A stretch of 64,000 nucleotides of DNA, taken from contig NZ_CP139873.1 in assembly GCF_034422975.1 (NCBI RefSeq), positions 558,001 through 622,000 of the forward strand, written 5' to 3'. Of the stretch, positions 32,359-42,152 are shown piece after piece. A model generated the notes under the pieces. That model saw only the letters and a list, made by a program, of their open reading frames with translations. It had not been told where the DNA came from and ran no database searches. A program made the translations under genes and the position numbers. The DNA is from Idiomarina sp. PL1-037 (GTDB taxonomy: Bacteria > Pseudomonadota > Gammaproteobacteria > Enterobacterales > Alteromonadaceae). Every line of letters begins with the position of its first letter. Position 1 is the stretch's first letter.

Positions 32359-33504
32359 ATGTTCTTTGACGATATAAAGCTTCCATATATTTTTCTAACA
32401 TTTTTTGGAAGTCTAACTTTAGGATTTGCAAGCTTAGTTTATAGCGTTTCAAACTCTCAATATGGCAAATTATTGGCTGCTTTCTTTTGCTTATCTTTAA
32501 GTCTAATTATAGCAGTTCTCTTCGGCTGGCGGGATATTAGCCCTGGTTATGGAGGGATAGACACAGGCTCTTATATAAAAATTTTTGCTAGTTTAGAAGC
32601 TAACGATTTGACCACCATTTTTAAGCAGCGTATTGAATTTGGTTTTGGTAGTTTTATGTGGCTAGTGAAAAGTTTCGGCCTCTCTATACATTGGTTTTAC
32701 TTTATTTTGGGGTTCTCGTTATTAATTTTAATTTTTTACATCTCTACATTTCTACCTATTACTTTATTCAGAATTGTTAGTTTTTTTTTATTACTTCTAC
32801 TTTTTATAGATAGCTTTAACATAAGTAGGATGATTTTAGCCGTATTTGTACTTTTGTTATCCTGCATATTTTTAATGAAAGGAAACTATTTAAAAAGTAT
32901 CTTTACAGTTCTCATATCAGCGTCATTTCAGTTGGTCGGTCTGTGGGGTCTTATATTTATTGGATATATTTTCCTCAAGCGAAAAATAAAATCAAAATAT
33001 ACATTTATTATAACTTACATTTCACTGGTTTTTTTATCATTTGTTTTGGTTGAAGCATTTAAATTTTTATTAGTTTTTATTGGGTATGGATATTATATAG
33101 TCGATGAACCAAAGTTTTCACTTTTAAATTACATGTTTTGTTTTTATTTGTTCTTCGTTTTTTATTATTTTATACTTCCTGATAAGCGTTATAAAGCAAA
33201 GAAAATATCGGTTATGGTATTTAACTTGCTGCCAACAATGGTGTTTACGCTTCCCTTGTATCTGGCAGTGCCTATAGCTTATAGGTTTAATTACATCTAT
33301 ATGGGATTTTTCTTTATTCTTATTGCGGAAACTTTAAAATGGAGCATATTAAAAATTAAGAGGCGCAATATTATAGGTTTTTTGGTCGCTTTTATTCCGT
33401 CCGTTTGTTATTGCGCCTTAAAAATTTACACATATTTTGATAGAGATATTGGGTACGCTCAGGTTTGGGCGATAAAAGGAAGCCAATTTTTTGGGTGGTG
33501 GTGA
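32359..33504 (+). CDS. wzy: Wzy-like polysaccharide polymerase (EpsG-type membrane protein)
   Basis: This 381-residue integral membrane protein has about ten hydrophobic helices. After the second helix it shows L-F-G-W-R-D-I-S-P-G-Y-G-G-I-D-T-G-S-Y, the R-x-x-x-x-x-x-G-x-D-x-x-x-Y pattern typical of EpsG/Wzy polymerases. Polymerases diverge strongly, so the call rests on topology, this motif and the neighbours. It is the only polymerase candidate in the locus, and wzx, wzy and wzz together imply a Wzy-dependent pathway. The ATG has a GGAGAG ribosome-binding site. Confidence 0.75.
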   Translation: MFFDDIKLPYIFLTFFGSLTLGFASLVYSVSNSQYGKLLAAFFCLSLSLIIAVLFGWRDISPGYGGIDTGSYIKIFASLEANDLTTIFKQRIEFGFGSFMWLVKSFGLSIHWFYFILGFSLLILIFYISTFLPITLFRIVSFFLLLLLFIDSFNISRMILAVFVLLLSCIFLMKGNYLKSIFTVLISASFQLVGLWGLIFIGYIFLKRKIKSKYTFIITYISLVFLSFVLVEAFKFLLVFIGYGYYIVDEPKFSLLNYMFCFYLFFVFYYFILPDKRYKAKKISVMVFNLLPTMVFTLPLYLAVPIAYRFNYIYMGFFFILIAETLKWSILKIKRRNIIGFLVAFIPSVCYCALKIYTYFDRDIGYAQVWAIKGSQFFGWW

Positions 33505-34677
33505 ATGAGGATCTTAGTAATATCCGATTACTCTAGAGGGGGGGCTGGCTGCGTTGCAAAAGAAACCGGCGACTTGTTAAGCAGCCAGGGGCATGAGGTG
33601 AAGTATCTTTGGGGTAATAAGCACTTTTCGTTTTCTCCATTTAGGTATATTTTTAATTATAAAGCCAATAAAATTTTGAGAAAGGTATTAGCTGATTTTT
33701 TGCCAGAAATAATAATGGTTCATAATTACGACAACCTTCTTAGCCCGTCAATATTATCAGTAATTAAAAAATACAGGAAAGAGACAAAATCAAGTGTAAT
33801 AATGACTTTGCACGATTATCATGTACTTTGCCCAAGTAACTCTCTTTCGTATTATCGTGGTTCTAAAAAATATTTTTTCAATTTTGTTCCAACAGTTCAA
33901 AAATGTTTTTTTACAAGAATAGATTATCGAAGCTGGGCGCACAGTTATCTCAGGGTTTTACAGTGGTTAATATACTATAAATTCTTTAGATATCGTTCAG
34001 CTTTTGACTTTTTTATTGCTCCAAGTGAGTTTATGTTCGAAAAGTCCTCTCAGGTTCTTGATAAAAAAAAATTAAAATTGATTAGAAATCCGACAGTTAT
34101 AACAGCAGTTGGAAATAGCAGAGCAAAAGTAAAAGATAATAGCGCACTAACTATTACCTACGCCGGAAGACTCAGTGATGAAAAGGGCATTTTATATTTT
34201 GTTCGTGCGCTTGCCAATTTACGAAGTTATATCACGCCAAAAATTCACCTAAACATAATAGGTGATGGGGCTCATGAGCGGTTAATCGAAAAAGTTGTGA
34301 AGTGTAACACTAATGACAATTTGACCTTTAAATTGTTTGGTAGGAAATCAAAGCAAGAAGTTGAGACAGTATTCCAAAAGTCTGATTTTGTTGTTTTGCC
34401 GTCGCTATGCTATGAAAATGCACCTCTTACTTTAGTAGAGGCAGCTATGTTGGGTTGTAGAATAATAACTATGAACTATGGAGGAATGAAAGAAATAGCC
34501 GAAATGCAGAACGGTTCATTTCTTATGAACTCTTTTAGTCGTATTGAAATTCAGCGCTTGTTAAAATTTTTGTCTGAAGAAAGAGAATTTGCTGTTGATA
34601 ATTCCGAAATTGTTAGTCGCTTTTCGAAAGAAAGTTATTTATCTATGATTTTAGACACGATACCAAGTAGAAAGTAG
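33505..34677 (+). CDS. Glycosyltransferase family 4
   Basis: This 390-residue GT-B protein starts directly after the polymerase stop. N-terminal marks are I-S-D-Y-S-R-G-G-A-G and M-T-L-H-D-Y-H-V-L-C-P, the latter common in GT4 enzymes of capsule loci. The donor domain has I-T-Y-A-G-R-L-S-D-E-K-G, L-N-I-I-G-D-G, V-L-P-S-L-C-Y-E-N-A-P-L-T-L-V-E-A and Y-G-G-M-K-E-I-A. The linkage it forms is unknown. It is AT-rich like its neighbours. Confidence 0.85.
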   Translation: MRILVISDYSRGGAGCVAKETGDLLSSQGHEVKYLWGNKHFSFSPFRYIFNYKANKILRKVLADFLPEIIMVHNYDNLLSPSILSVIKKYRKETKSSVIMTLHDYHVLCPSNSLSYYRGSKKYFFNFVPTVQKCFFTRIDYRSWAHSYLRVLQWLIYYKFFRYRSAFDFFIAPSEFMFEKSSQVLDKKKLKLIRNPTVITAVGNSRAKVKDNSALTITYAGRLSDEKGILYFVRALANLRSYITPKIHLNIIGDGAHERLIEKVVKCNTNDNLTFKLFGRKSKQEVETVFQKSDFVVLPSLCYENAPLTLVEAAMLGCRIITMNYGGMKEIAEMQNGSFLMNSFSRIEIQRLLKFLSEEREFAVDNSEIVSRFSKESYLSMILDTIPSRK

Positions 34678-34742
34678 GTTGCTTATTTTTTGCATTGCCC
34701 GCTACTTTTACTTATTTTTAAATTTTTTTTTGGTGTGAAAGT

Positions 34743-35621
34743 ATGAAAAGAAGTATTAAATATAGGTTTTTCGGTCGAGTTATAAAGTGGATACCATTGC
34801 GGTGGCGTTTAAGAATTATCTTCGTTTTAAAAAATGGTTACTTCCTTAGGCTAAATCCCCCCGTAACATTTAATGAAAAAGTTCAATACCGCAAGCTATT
34901 TGATCGTGACGATAGTTTTCCTATTTACGTTGATAAAGTGGAAGTGAAGAAGTATTTAGAAAGTAAAATAGACTCTGGTCTGTATATTCCGAAGACACTT
35001 TTTGTGGCCGACAGAGTAGAGGAATTATTGTCATTAGATTTTAACAAGCTTCCTTTTGATTACGTTATAAAAGCTAACCATACTAGTCAAACAATGATTA
35101 TAGTAAGGAATGGACAGCATCCGTCGTATCAAACTTTAATGGATGTTTGTTCAAAATGGCTTAAAGAGGATCAATTTACTACATTAGGTGAGTGGGCATA
35201 CTCAAAGGTCCCAAGAAAAATTTTCATCGAGGAGTTTTTAGATTTTGAGGGTAGCAGCCCAACTGATTATAAGTTCTTCGTGTATAATGGTAAGGTCCAC
35301 TTCATTCAAGTCGATATAGGTAGGTTCACCTGTCATAGAAGAAATATGTACGATCGTGATTGGAACTTGCTGGGATTCGAGTATAGTCACAAACAGACAT
35401 CTTCAAACCTAGAGCCACCAATTTATATTGGGCAGTTGATAAAGATGGCGGAGCGTATAGGGAGAAACTTGGATTTTGCTAGAGTTGACTTGTATTACTA
35501 TAATGACCAGGTGACGTTTAGCGAAATAACTCTATATCCTGGAGCTGGTTTTGAGCGTTTTCCAAGTACTCATAGTGATGAAATGTTTGGAAAGCCCTGG
35601 AAGATAGAAATACTAAATTAG
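34743..35621 (+). CDS. TupA-like ATP-grasp protein
   Basis: This 292-residue protein is intact and related to the interrupted gene at 30401-31270. It has P-V-T-F-N-E-K-V-Q-Y-R-K, V-I-K-A-N-H-T-S, P-R-K-I-F-I-E-E-F-L, D-Y-K-F-F-V-Y-N-G-K-V-H-F-I-Q-V-D, F-A-R-V-D-L-Y and the metal-binding S-E-I-T-L-Y-P-G-A-G-F. The family takes its name from a teichuronopeptide biosynthesis protein, and many members lie in polysaccharide loci, where they probably couple amino acids or related groups to sugar acids. Uronic acids should be available here from the ugd genes downstream. Confidence 0.8.
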   Translation: MKRSIKYRFFGRVIKWIPLRWRLRIIFVLKNGYFLRLNPPVTFNEKVQYRKLFDRDDSFPIYVDKVEVKKYLESKIDSGLYIPKTLFVADRVEELLSLDFNKLPFDYVIKANHTSQTMIIVRNGQHPSYQTLMDVCSKWLKEDQFTTLGEWAYSKVPRKIFIEEFLDFEGSSPTDYKFFVYNGKVHFIQVDIGRFTCHRRNMYDRDWNLLGFEYSHKQTSSNLEPPIYIGQLIKMAERIGRNLDFARVDLYYYNDQVTFSEITLYPGAGFERFPSTHSDEMFGKPWKIEILN

Positions 35622-35681
35622 ACTGGTCTAAGCCAGTGTAGTGATATTAAATTCTTGCTTTAACAATGCAACGGTGTTTCG

Positions 35682-36815
35682 GTGAAACTAATTTTATTTA
35701 TTGTAAATAGTCCTGAGTTTTTTATGTCTCATAGGTTGTCTTTGGCTAAATCGGCTGTAAAAGAAGGGTTATCAGTTCATATAGCGTCTAATATGGCGAA
35801 TTCGAATACACTGCTAAGTTCGTATGGCTTTACTTTACATCACATTCCTTTTAGTCGAAGCGGACAAAATCCGTTTGTCGAATTAGGTACTTTGTATAGT
35901 TTATATAAACTTTTAAAGGAATTGAAACCTAGCTTAGTACATGCAATTACAGTAAAGCCAGTGATATATGGTGGGATTGCAAACCGGTTAAGTAAGGACG
36001 TGCCATTTGTTGCCGCGATATCGGGCTTAGGAACGGTGTTTACAGCCAAATCTATTTATGAGAGGTTGAGAAGAAGTATTGTAAGTAATTTGTACAAAGC
36101 CGCTTTTAACTGTAAATCATTAAAGGTTATTTTTCAAAATCCTGACGATCGCGATGTTATGTTGAGCGGAGGGGCTATAAAAGCACAAGATTCTTGCCTT
36201 ATACGCGGCTCCGGCGTTGACCTCGACGAATATATAGCTTCGCCGGAGCCTAATGGAGGTCAGGTTAAAATAGTTATGGCCTCCCGGTTACTTATCGAAA
36301 AAGGGGTGTATGAGTTTTATAAAGCGGCAGAGGAGCTGGAATCACGTGGGCTATCAGTCGAAATGAGGCTCATTGGAACCCCTGACTCCGGTAATCCCAA
36401 GAGCTTACCAGAGTATGAGTTTGATTTGTGGAGAAGAAAATCTTTTATAAAAGTTTTAGGGTTCCGTAGCGATATTGCTGCGCAGTATGCCAACTCAAAT
36501 ATAGTCTGCCTGCCCTCATACTATGGAGAAGGCTTACCAAAATCTTTAATAGAAGCAGCCGCGTGTGGTCGAGCTATTATTACTACTGACTCTCCGGGCT
36601 GCAACTACGCTATTGAAAATGGTGTTACGGGACTGTTAGTTCCACCAAAAGACCATGTTGCATTAGCCGATGCTATCGAAGAATTGGTGGTCAACGAAGG
36701 TAAACGAAAACAGATGGGCGAAGCTGGCAGGGCCTTCGCTGAAAAACACTTTGATATTAACGTTGTAGTAAAACAGCATTTGGCTATATACGAAGAGTTA
36801 CTTAGTTATGAATGA
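35682..36815 (+). CDS. Glycosyltransferase family 4
   Basis: This 377-residue GT-B enzyme has N-terminal F-I-V-N-S-P-E-F-F-M-S-H-R and H-A-I-T-V-K-P-V-I-Y-G-G, typical of the group acting early in O-antigen/capsule assembly. The donor domain shows V-M-A-S-R-L-L-I-E-K-G, V-C-L-P-S-Y-Y-G-E-G-L-P-K-S-L-I-E-A, T-D-S-P-G-C and G-V-T-G-L-L-V-P. The start is GTG. The stop overlaps the next gene by eight bases. Base composition shifts here from very AT-rich to host-like. Confidence 0.87.
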   Translation: MKLILFIVNSPEFFMSHRLSLAKSAVKEGLSVHIASNMANSNTLLSSYGFTLHHIPFSRSGQNPFVELGTLYSLYKLLKELKPSLVHAITVKPVIYGGIANRLSKDVPFVAAISGLGTVFTAKSIYERLRRSIVSNLYKAAFNCKSLKVIFQNPDDRDVMLSGGAIKAQDSCLIRGSGVDLDEYIASPEPNGGQVKIVMASRLLIEKGVYEFYKAAEELESRGLSVEMRLIGTPDSGNPKSLPEYEFDLWRRKSFIKVLGFRSDIAAQYANSNIVCLPSYYGEGLPKSLIEAAACGRAIITTDSPGCNYAIENGVTGLLVPPKDHVALADAIEELVVNEGKRKQMGEAGRAFAEKHFDINVVVKQHLAIYEELLSYE

Positions 36816-37770
36816 ACCAAGCAAGCTTCTTATTACTGGTGCCAGCGGGTTTATTGGCAATGAGTTATTTAAACAGCTAAGTAATAACGGGTTTCAGGTA
36901 AACGGCACTGCCCGACAGTTTTGTGGTGACTCTATTGTAGCTATGCCATTAGACACAAAAGACTGGTCACCAGTTTTAGATGATGTAGAGACAGTTATTC
37001 ATTGCGCGGCTTTAGCGCATATACCGCAGTCAGACAATGGGGAGTTTGTCTCTCAGGTTCGTGAGTATAATGTTGCGGCTCCTCAAAGGCTGGCTAAACA
37101 AGCGAAAGAGAAGGGCGTGAAGCGCTTTATCTTTTTGAGTTCAGTAAAAGCCTTGGGCGAGTCAACGATCCTCGGTAGCTCCTACAGAAACATAAGTGAT
37201 TGCTCACCTGAAGACTTGTACGGCGAATCAAAACACGACGCTGAACTGGCTTTAAAAAAAGAGCTTGCAGGCTCTGACACCGAGCTTGTTATTATTCGTC
37301 CGCCATTGGTTTATGGCCCTGGCGTGAAGGGTAACTTTAGAGCATTAATGGGGTTAGCTAAGAGAAATTTGCCTCTGCCTTTTGGTGCAGTAAAAAATAA
37401 GAGAAGTCTGGTTTCATTAGAAAACCTTGTCAGCTTAATTATTGCCTGTGTGAAGTACCCCGAACCACTCAATGAAACCTTTTTAGTGAGCGATGACCAA
37501 GACGTTTCAACCAAAGAGCTATTTGAAACCTTAACCCGTGCTTATGGTGAAAAGCCTAAGCTGTGGCGATGTCCGGTTGGGCTAATGCGCTTTGGTGCAA
37601 CAATACTGGGTAAAAAAGCCATAGCGGACAGGCTGTTTGGTAATTTACAACTTGATATAACCCACACTAAAAAAGCGTTAAATTGGGAGCCGCCAGTTAG
37701 CTTTCAACAGGCAATACAAACCTGTGTTAACCATGAGTTGCACAACTCGAATAAACCTGACAACCAATAG
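36808..37770 (+). CDS. NAD-dependent nucleotide-sugar epimerase/dehydratase
   Basis: This 320-residue extended short-chain dehydrogenase has the NAD motif T-G-A-S-G-F-I-G-N near residues 11-19, a catalytic S-S-V-K-A-L-G and the pair Y-G-E-S-K. It is close in style to the 4-epimerases of UDP-N-acetyl sugars that accompany a small phosphoglycosyl transferase in many O-antigen loci. It shares its last base with the start of that transferase, so a paired function (making the first sugar-nucleotide and transferring it) is likely. The exact substrate is inferred. Confidence 0.8.
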   Translation: MNEPSKLLITGASGFIGNELFKQLSNNGFQVNGTARQFCGDSIVAMPLDTKDWSPVLDDVETVIHCAALAHIPQSDNGEFVSQVREYNVAAPQRLAKQAKEKGVKRFIFLSSVKALGESTILGSSYRNISDCSPEDLYGESKHDAELALKKELAGSDTELVIIRPPLVYGPGVKGNFRALMGLAKRNLPLPFGAVKNKRSLVSLENLVSLIIACVKYPEPLNETFLVSDDQDVSTKELFETLTRAYGEKPKLWRCPVGLMRFGATILGKKAIADRLFGNLQLDITHTKKALNWEPPVSFQQAIQTCVNHELHNSNKPDNQ

Positions 37771-38333
37771 TGACAACCTATTCAATGATTCGTGTTCTCG
37801 ATTTTCTATTTTCTCTTTTCGGCCTCATAGTTGGTTTCCCTATACTTGTTTTACTTACCCTTATAGGGTTGTTTGATACTGGCTCGCCAATATTTACTCA
37901 GCAGAGGGTAGGCAGAAACAAAAAAACTTTTGTTCTGGTTAAGTTCAGAACCATGAAAAAGGACACTGCCTCTGTGGCCAGCCACTTAGCCAGTAGCGCT
38001 TCTATTACAAAATTTGGCCACTTTTTACGGCGCACTAAGCTGGATGAACTCCCCCAGCTTTGGAATGTTCTAAAAGGCGAGATGAGTTTAGTCGGCCCAC
38101 GGCCAGGGCTTGTTAATCAGGAAGAGTTAACTAAGGCGCGTGAAGCGAAAGACGTGTTTAACGTTCGCCCGGGTATAACTGGGTTAGCGCAGGTAAACGA
38201 AATAGACATGTCGACGCCGCAGTTACTGGCAGAAACCGACGCAAAAATGATTAGCACACTTAATATAAAAAGCTACTTTCAGTATATTTTAATGACGGTT
38301 ACTGGCAAAGGTTCTGGAGACAGAGTGAAATGA
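37770..38333 (+). CDS. Phosphoglycosyl transferase (initiating sugar transferase)
   Basis: This 187-residue monotopic enzyme has one N-terminal re-entrant hydrophobic helix (L-F-G-L-I-V-G-F-P-I-L-V-L-L), the basic F-V-L-V-K-F-R-T-M segment, the catalytic D-E-L-P-Q-L (Asp-Glu pair), and S-L-V-G-P-R-P with R-P-G-I-T-G-L-A-Q. These are the hallmarks of the WcaJ/PglC family, and the length is of the small PglC type. It transfers a sugar-1-phosphate to undecaprenyl phosphate to start each repeat unit. The start is GTG, with an ATG five codons inside. A decayed partial copy of this gene lies at 50566-50816. Confidence 0.9.
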   Translation: MTTYSMIRVLDFLFSLFGLIVGFPILVLLTLIGLFDTGSPIFTQQRVGRNKKTFVLVKFRTMKKDTASVASHLASSASITKFGHFLRRTKLDELPQLWNVLKGEMSLVGPRPGLVNQEELTKAREAKDVFNVRPGITGLAQVNEIDMSTPQLLAETDAKMISTLNIKSYFQYILMTVTGKGSGDRVK

Positions 38334-39382
38334 AGGTTTTAGTATCAGGCACGGCGGGTTTTATAGGTTTTTACACTGCTTTAAAGCTGCTTGAGCAAGG
38401 CCATACCGTAGTTGGGCTGGACAGCATTAATGACTACTACGATGTAAACCTAAAGTATGGCCGGTTAAAAGAGAGTGGTATAGAGCGGCGTAGCTTAGAA
38501 TACGGTGTAACGGTTCGGTCTGATTTATACCCCGACTATTCTTTCGTGCAGCTAAAGCTTGAAGACAAAGCCGCATTGGACGCCTTGTTTGCACAGGAGC
38601 AATTTGACGCCGTATGTAACCTAGCCGCTCAGGCCGGTGTGCGCTACTCGCTGGAAAACCCCGATGCCTATGTAGATTCTAACATTGTGGGCTTTGTGAA
38701 TGTGCTGGAAGCCTGCCGGCATAATGGTGTTAAAAACTTAAGTTACGCGTCTAGCTCGTCGGTGTATGGCTTGAACGAACAAATGCCGTTCTCAACCTCG
38801 CACAATGTAAACCACCCGGTAAGCTTGTACGCGGCGACTAAAAAGTCGAACGAACTTATGGCGCATACTTACGCGCATTTATACGGACTGCAGTGCACTG
38901 GTTTGAGGTTTTTTACCGTTTACGGGCCTTGGGGCCGGCCAGACATGGCACCGTTTATTTTTACCAAAGCTGCGTTAAATGGCGACACCATTAAAGTATT
39001 TAATAACGGTAAAATGAAACGTGATTTTACCTATATTGATGACATCGTTGAAGGTGTGGTGCGCGTTATTGAAAGTCCGTGCAAAGCGAACAATGACTGG
39101 ACAGGTGAGCAACCTGACCCTTCAAGCTCCTCGGCACCTTATAAAATTTACAATATAGGTAACAGCCAACCTATTGAGCTTATGAGCTTTATTGAAGCGA
39201 TTGAGAGTGCGGCAGGGGTTGAAATACAAAAGGACTTTCAACCGATTCAGCCGGGCGATGTTGTCGCAACCTATGCCGACGTTTCCGAGTTAGAGCGCGA
39301 TATGGGGTATAAGCCATCGATGCCAGTGACCGAAGGTATGAAACGCACGGTTGAATGGTATAAGCAGTTTTATAATGTTTAA
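38330..39382 (+). CDS. UDP-glucuronate 4-epimerase, copy A
   Basis: This 350-residue extended short-chain dehydrogenase has G-T-A-G-F-I-G-F near the start (glycine motif), D-S-I-N-D-Y-Y-D-V typical of UDP-glucuronate epimerases, S-S-S-S-V-Y-G, the catalytic Y-A-A-T-K, and F-T-V-Y-G-P-W-G-R-P-D-M-A. It would make UDP-galacturonate from UDP-glucuronate supplied by the next gene. It overlaps the sugar transferase by four bases. A same-length paralogue with about 84 percent identity lies at 50850-51902. Confidence 0.92.
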   Translation: MKVLVSGTAGFIGFYTALKLLEQGHTVVGLDSINDYYDVNLKYGRLKESGIERRSLEYGVTVRSDLYPDYSFVQLKLEDKAALDALFAQEQFDAVCNLAAQAGVRYSLENPDAYVDSNIVGFVNVLEACRHNGVKNLSYASSSSVYGLNEQMPFSTSHNVNHPVSLYAATKKSNELMAHTYAHLYGLQCTGLRFFTVYGPWGRPDMAPFIFTKAALNGDTIKVFNNGKMKRDFTYIDDIVEGVVRVIESPCKANNDWTGEQPDPSSSSAPYKIYNIGNSQPIELMSFIEAIESAAGVEIQKDFQPIQPGDVVATYADVSELERDMGYKPSMPVTEGMKRTVEWYKQFYNV

Positions 39383-39416
39383 AACCTCCTAATAAAAAGA
39401 AGTTGTTGGATATCTT

Positions 39417-40583
39417 ATGAAAATAGCAGTAGCAGGGACAGGGTACGTCGGCTTATCGAATGCGGTCCTTTTAGCGCAAAATAACGATGTGTATGCAGTC
39501 GACATTATCGAAGAAAAAGTTGATCTCATAAATAATAAAAAGTCGCCCATTGAAGATAATGAGATTTCTGACTTTCTTAATAAAAAAGAACTGCGCCTTA
39601 AAGCAACGTTAAGCCCAGAAGAGGCATACAGCGATGCGAGCTATGTGATTATTGCGACACCGACCGACTACGATCCGGAAACTAATTATTTTAATACAAG
39701 CAGCGTAGAAGCAGTTATTGCGCAGGTTAATCAAGTTAACCCTAATGCCGTCATGGTGATTAAGTCGACCATTCCGGTTGGGTATACCCAGATGCTTAAA
39801 GAGAAAATGGGTACCGACAACATTATTTTCTCGCCGGAGTTTTTACGCGAAGGTAAAGCCTTATACGACAACCTACACCCGTCACGGATTATTGTCGGTG
39901 AACGCTCTGAACGCGCCGAGACCTTTGCGGGCCTTTTAAAGCAGGGTGCGATTAAAAAAGACGTTTCAACCCTGTTTACTGACAGCACTGAAGCAGAAGC
40001 CATTAAGCTTTTTGCGAATACCTATCTTGCTATGCGCGTAGCTTATTTTAATGAGTTAGATACGTATTCAGAGGTGCATGGTCTGGATACCCGCCAAATT
40101 ATTGAGGGGGTTAGCTTAGATCCTCGTATTGGCGACCACTACAATAATCCCAGTTTTGGTTATGGTGGCTATTGTTTACCAAAAGACACGAAACAGCTAT
40201 TAGCCAACTACGAAGACGTGCCTCAAAATATAATGCGGGCAGTGGTTGATGCCAACCGCACTCGTAAAGATTTTATTGCGGACAGTATTATTGCTCGTAA
40301 GCCAAAAGTGGTGGGCATTTATCGTTTGGTTATGAAGCAGGGTTCTGATAACTTTCGCGCATCGGCCATACAAGGTGTAATGAAACGTATTAAGGCAAAA
40401 GGCATTGAAGTTATTGTTTATGAGCCGGTGCTTGAGGAAGAACACTTTTATAACTCGCGTGTCGTGAATGACTTTGAGGGATTCAAAGCCGAAGCGGACG
40501 TAATTGTCTCGAACCGTATGGCACCAGAGCTTAAGGATGTAGCTGATAAAGTCTATACGCGAGATTTATTTGGGAGTGACTAG
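39417..40583 (+). CDS. ugd: UDP-glucose 6-dehydrogenase, copy A
   Basis: This 388-residue enzyme oxidises UDP-glucose to UDP-glucuronate with NAD. It has the Rossmann motif A-G-T-G-Y-V-G-L-S-N, the conserved P-T-D-Y-D segment, F-S-P-E-F-L-R-E-G, and the catalytic Cys253 in F-G-Y-G-G-Y-C-L-P-K-D. The length suits the short bacterial Ugd group. It is followed by a second copy of the same pair 11.5 kb downstream; the two Ugd proteins differ at about 44 of 388 residues, with few differences in the last third. Confidence 0.95.
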   Translation: MKIAVAGTGYVGLSNAVLLAQNNDVYAVDIIEEKVDLINNKKSPIEDNEISDFLNKKELRLKATLSPEEAYSDASYVIIATPTDYDPETNYFNTSSVEAVIAQVNQVNPNAVMVIKSTIPVGYTQMLKEKMGTDNIIFSPEFLREGKALYDNLHPSRIIVGERSERAETFAGLLKQGAIKKDVSTLFTDSTEAEAIKLFANTYLAMRVAYFNELDTYSEVHGLDTRQIIEGVSLDPRIGDHYNNPSFGYGGYCLPKDTKQLLANYEDVPQNIMRAVVDANRTRKDFIADSIIARKPKVVGIYRLVMKQGSDNFRASAIQGVMKRIKAKGIEVIVYEPVLEEEHFYNSRVVNDFEGFKAEADVIVSNRMAPELKDVADKVYTRDLFGSD

Positions 40584-40636
40584 TCGCCTGTGTCTAAGGC
40601 ACAGGTGATACCATTAAAAAATACAGGGTATAAGCA

Positions 40637-42018
40637 ATGCAAACCATGACATTACAAAATTACAGTGGTGCCTCATTGCTTAATGCTCGGCAGTTAAACC
40701 TATCCATGAGTCTAATGCTTGGGGAGCAAACGCGACCGAAGCAACTGACCAAACAACAGCTCATGCAATTGCTGAATGTGCTGGAATCTTTGGCTATGTC
40801 ATCGAAAGTGTTGTTTGATGGCTCCATACAGCAAGATGATAAACAGCAACTTAAAGACCATAACCATCTCTACCGCGACCTTCTAAAAGAGACCAGTTTG
40901 GTTGCAACCGACCAATGGTTAGGTTGCTGCCAGCAGGCCGCTGCTCAGTCAGCTTTACTTATCAAAGAATGGCTGGAAAGCCCTGAGCGCTGGTCCGAGC
41001 AATCTCCCGTTGCGCAAAAAGATGCCGAAAAATTTAAACAAGCGTTACTTGAAGGCTTTACCCAAAAGTTTACCGACAGACGCAAGCTGGCTAAAAGCAC
41101 ATTAACGGGTAATGACTTCCGCGGTGCGAAATGTGTTGCCGGTTTATTGGTGACCATTGCGGAGCAAGCCCCTTTTGATCAACCTACCGTTTCTGACTTT
41201 GCTCTTGCTTTTAACCAGGCAGCGCAAAATGATGATGACGCTTGCCATAAAACCGGACAGTTAGTCTCCGGGCTTATAGACCGCTTCCGTGTAAACTTTG
41301 TGAATGAACTGGCCGCACAGCATAGTGCGGTCTATGTCGCCGCTCCTGCCATTGAGGACTTAAAAGCACAACAAAGCGCGCTGCTCTGGCGCTATTTAGG
41401 TGATAAACTGCAACAAGAGTCGCGGCTGACTTACAAAGCTTGTCACAAACCGAGTCTGAAGCTCTCCAAAGCTTTCCTTATGCCTATGCTTTGTTAATGC
41501 AGAAAAAGGTCACCAGCCCCACCAAACTCCTCGATTTACTCTTCAAAGCCCGTGATGACGCTGTTATTGCCCAGCAAGCCAAAGAAGAGCAAAGCGGGAA
41601 ACGGTTTGTGCATGAGTGGAGCTTAGAAGAGTTTCAGGACATGCACGCTGGCCTTTTCGGCGATACCGTTGCCGCAATAAACAGTCACAAAACCGCTTGG
41701 CACGAGAACTTATTAAACATTGGTCGCTCATGTCTACCGGCACTGCTGTCTGTAGGCTCGGCAGGCTTAGGTATTGTGATACCGGAAAGTGCAGTTGAAG
41801 GCACCGTCGCTGTTAGTATGGCTTCTGCCGGTGTGGCGATTGAAAATGCCAACCGCTTAAGCGGTAATAAAGTCAGTAACGGTAAGAATGTTAAACTGTA
41901 CCGCGATAATTATATGCGCTGGAACAAACTACTGGATAAGGCAGCTACGCAACACTCAGGCGGTATGTCTTTGCAAGGGCGTATTGAAGATATTTTTGGC
42001 GTGCCGGTGGTTGGGTGA
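40637..42018 (+). pseudogene. Uncharacterised protein, probably frameshifted near 41435
   Basis: Two overlapping frames make up this gene: 40637-41497 (286 residues from ATG) and 41440-42018 (192 residues, only a TTG start). The first drops into a low-quality tail (K-P-S-L-K-L-S-K) exactly where the second begins (L-S-Q-T-E-S-E-A-L). Adding one T near 41440 would join them into a ~460-residue protein with a continuous reading. The protein is mostly helical and has one hydrophobic stretch in the second part (L-P-A-L-L-S-V-G-S-A-G-L-G-I-V-I). I do not recognise it. Its first ~150 bases also occur, decayed, after the second ugd copy. Two separate genes, or a sequencing error, are alternatives. 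Confidence 0.6.
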
Positions 42019-42117
42019 TGAAGCCCACCGAATACAGCAGACCTAGCTTCCTTAAAATATCTAAGTCGGCACTTTATTGTGCTTGGCCGAGCTAAGAAAC
42101 CGGTAAAGCTAGAAAAA

Positions 42118-42140
42118 ATGGCGGAATATCTAACCGCCAT
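42118..42140. terminator. Bidirectional terminator between the polysaccharide and carnitine genes
   Basis: ATGGCGG and CCGCCAT form a perfect stem around a 9-base loop. On the minus strand it is followed by six T residues, 13 bases after the carnitine dehydrogenase stop; on the plus strand a T-rich tract also follows. Confidence 0.85.
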
Positions 42141-42152
42141 AGTATTTATTTT

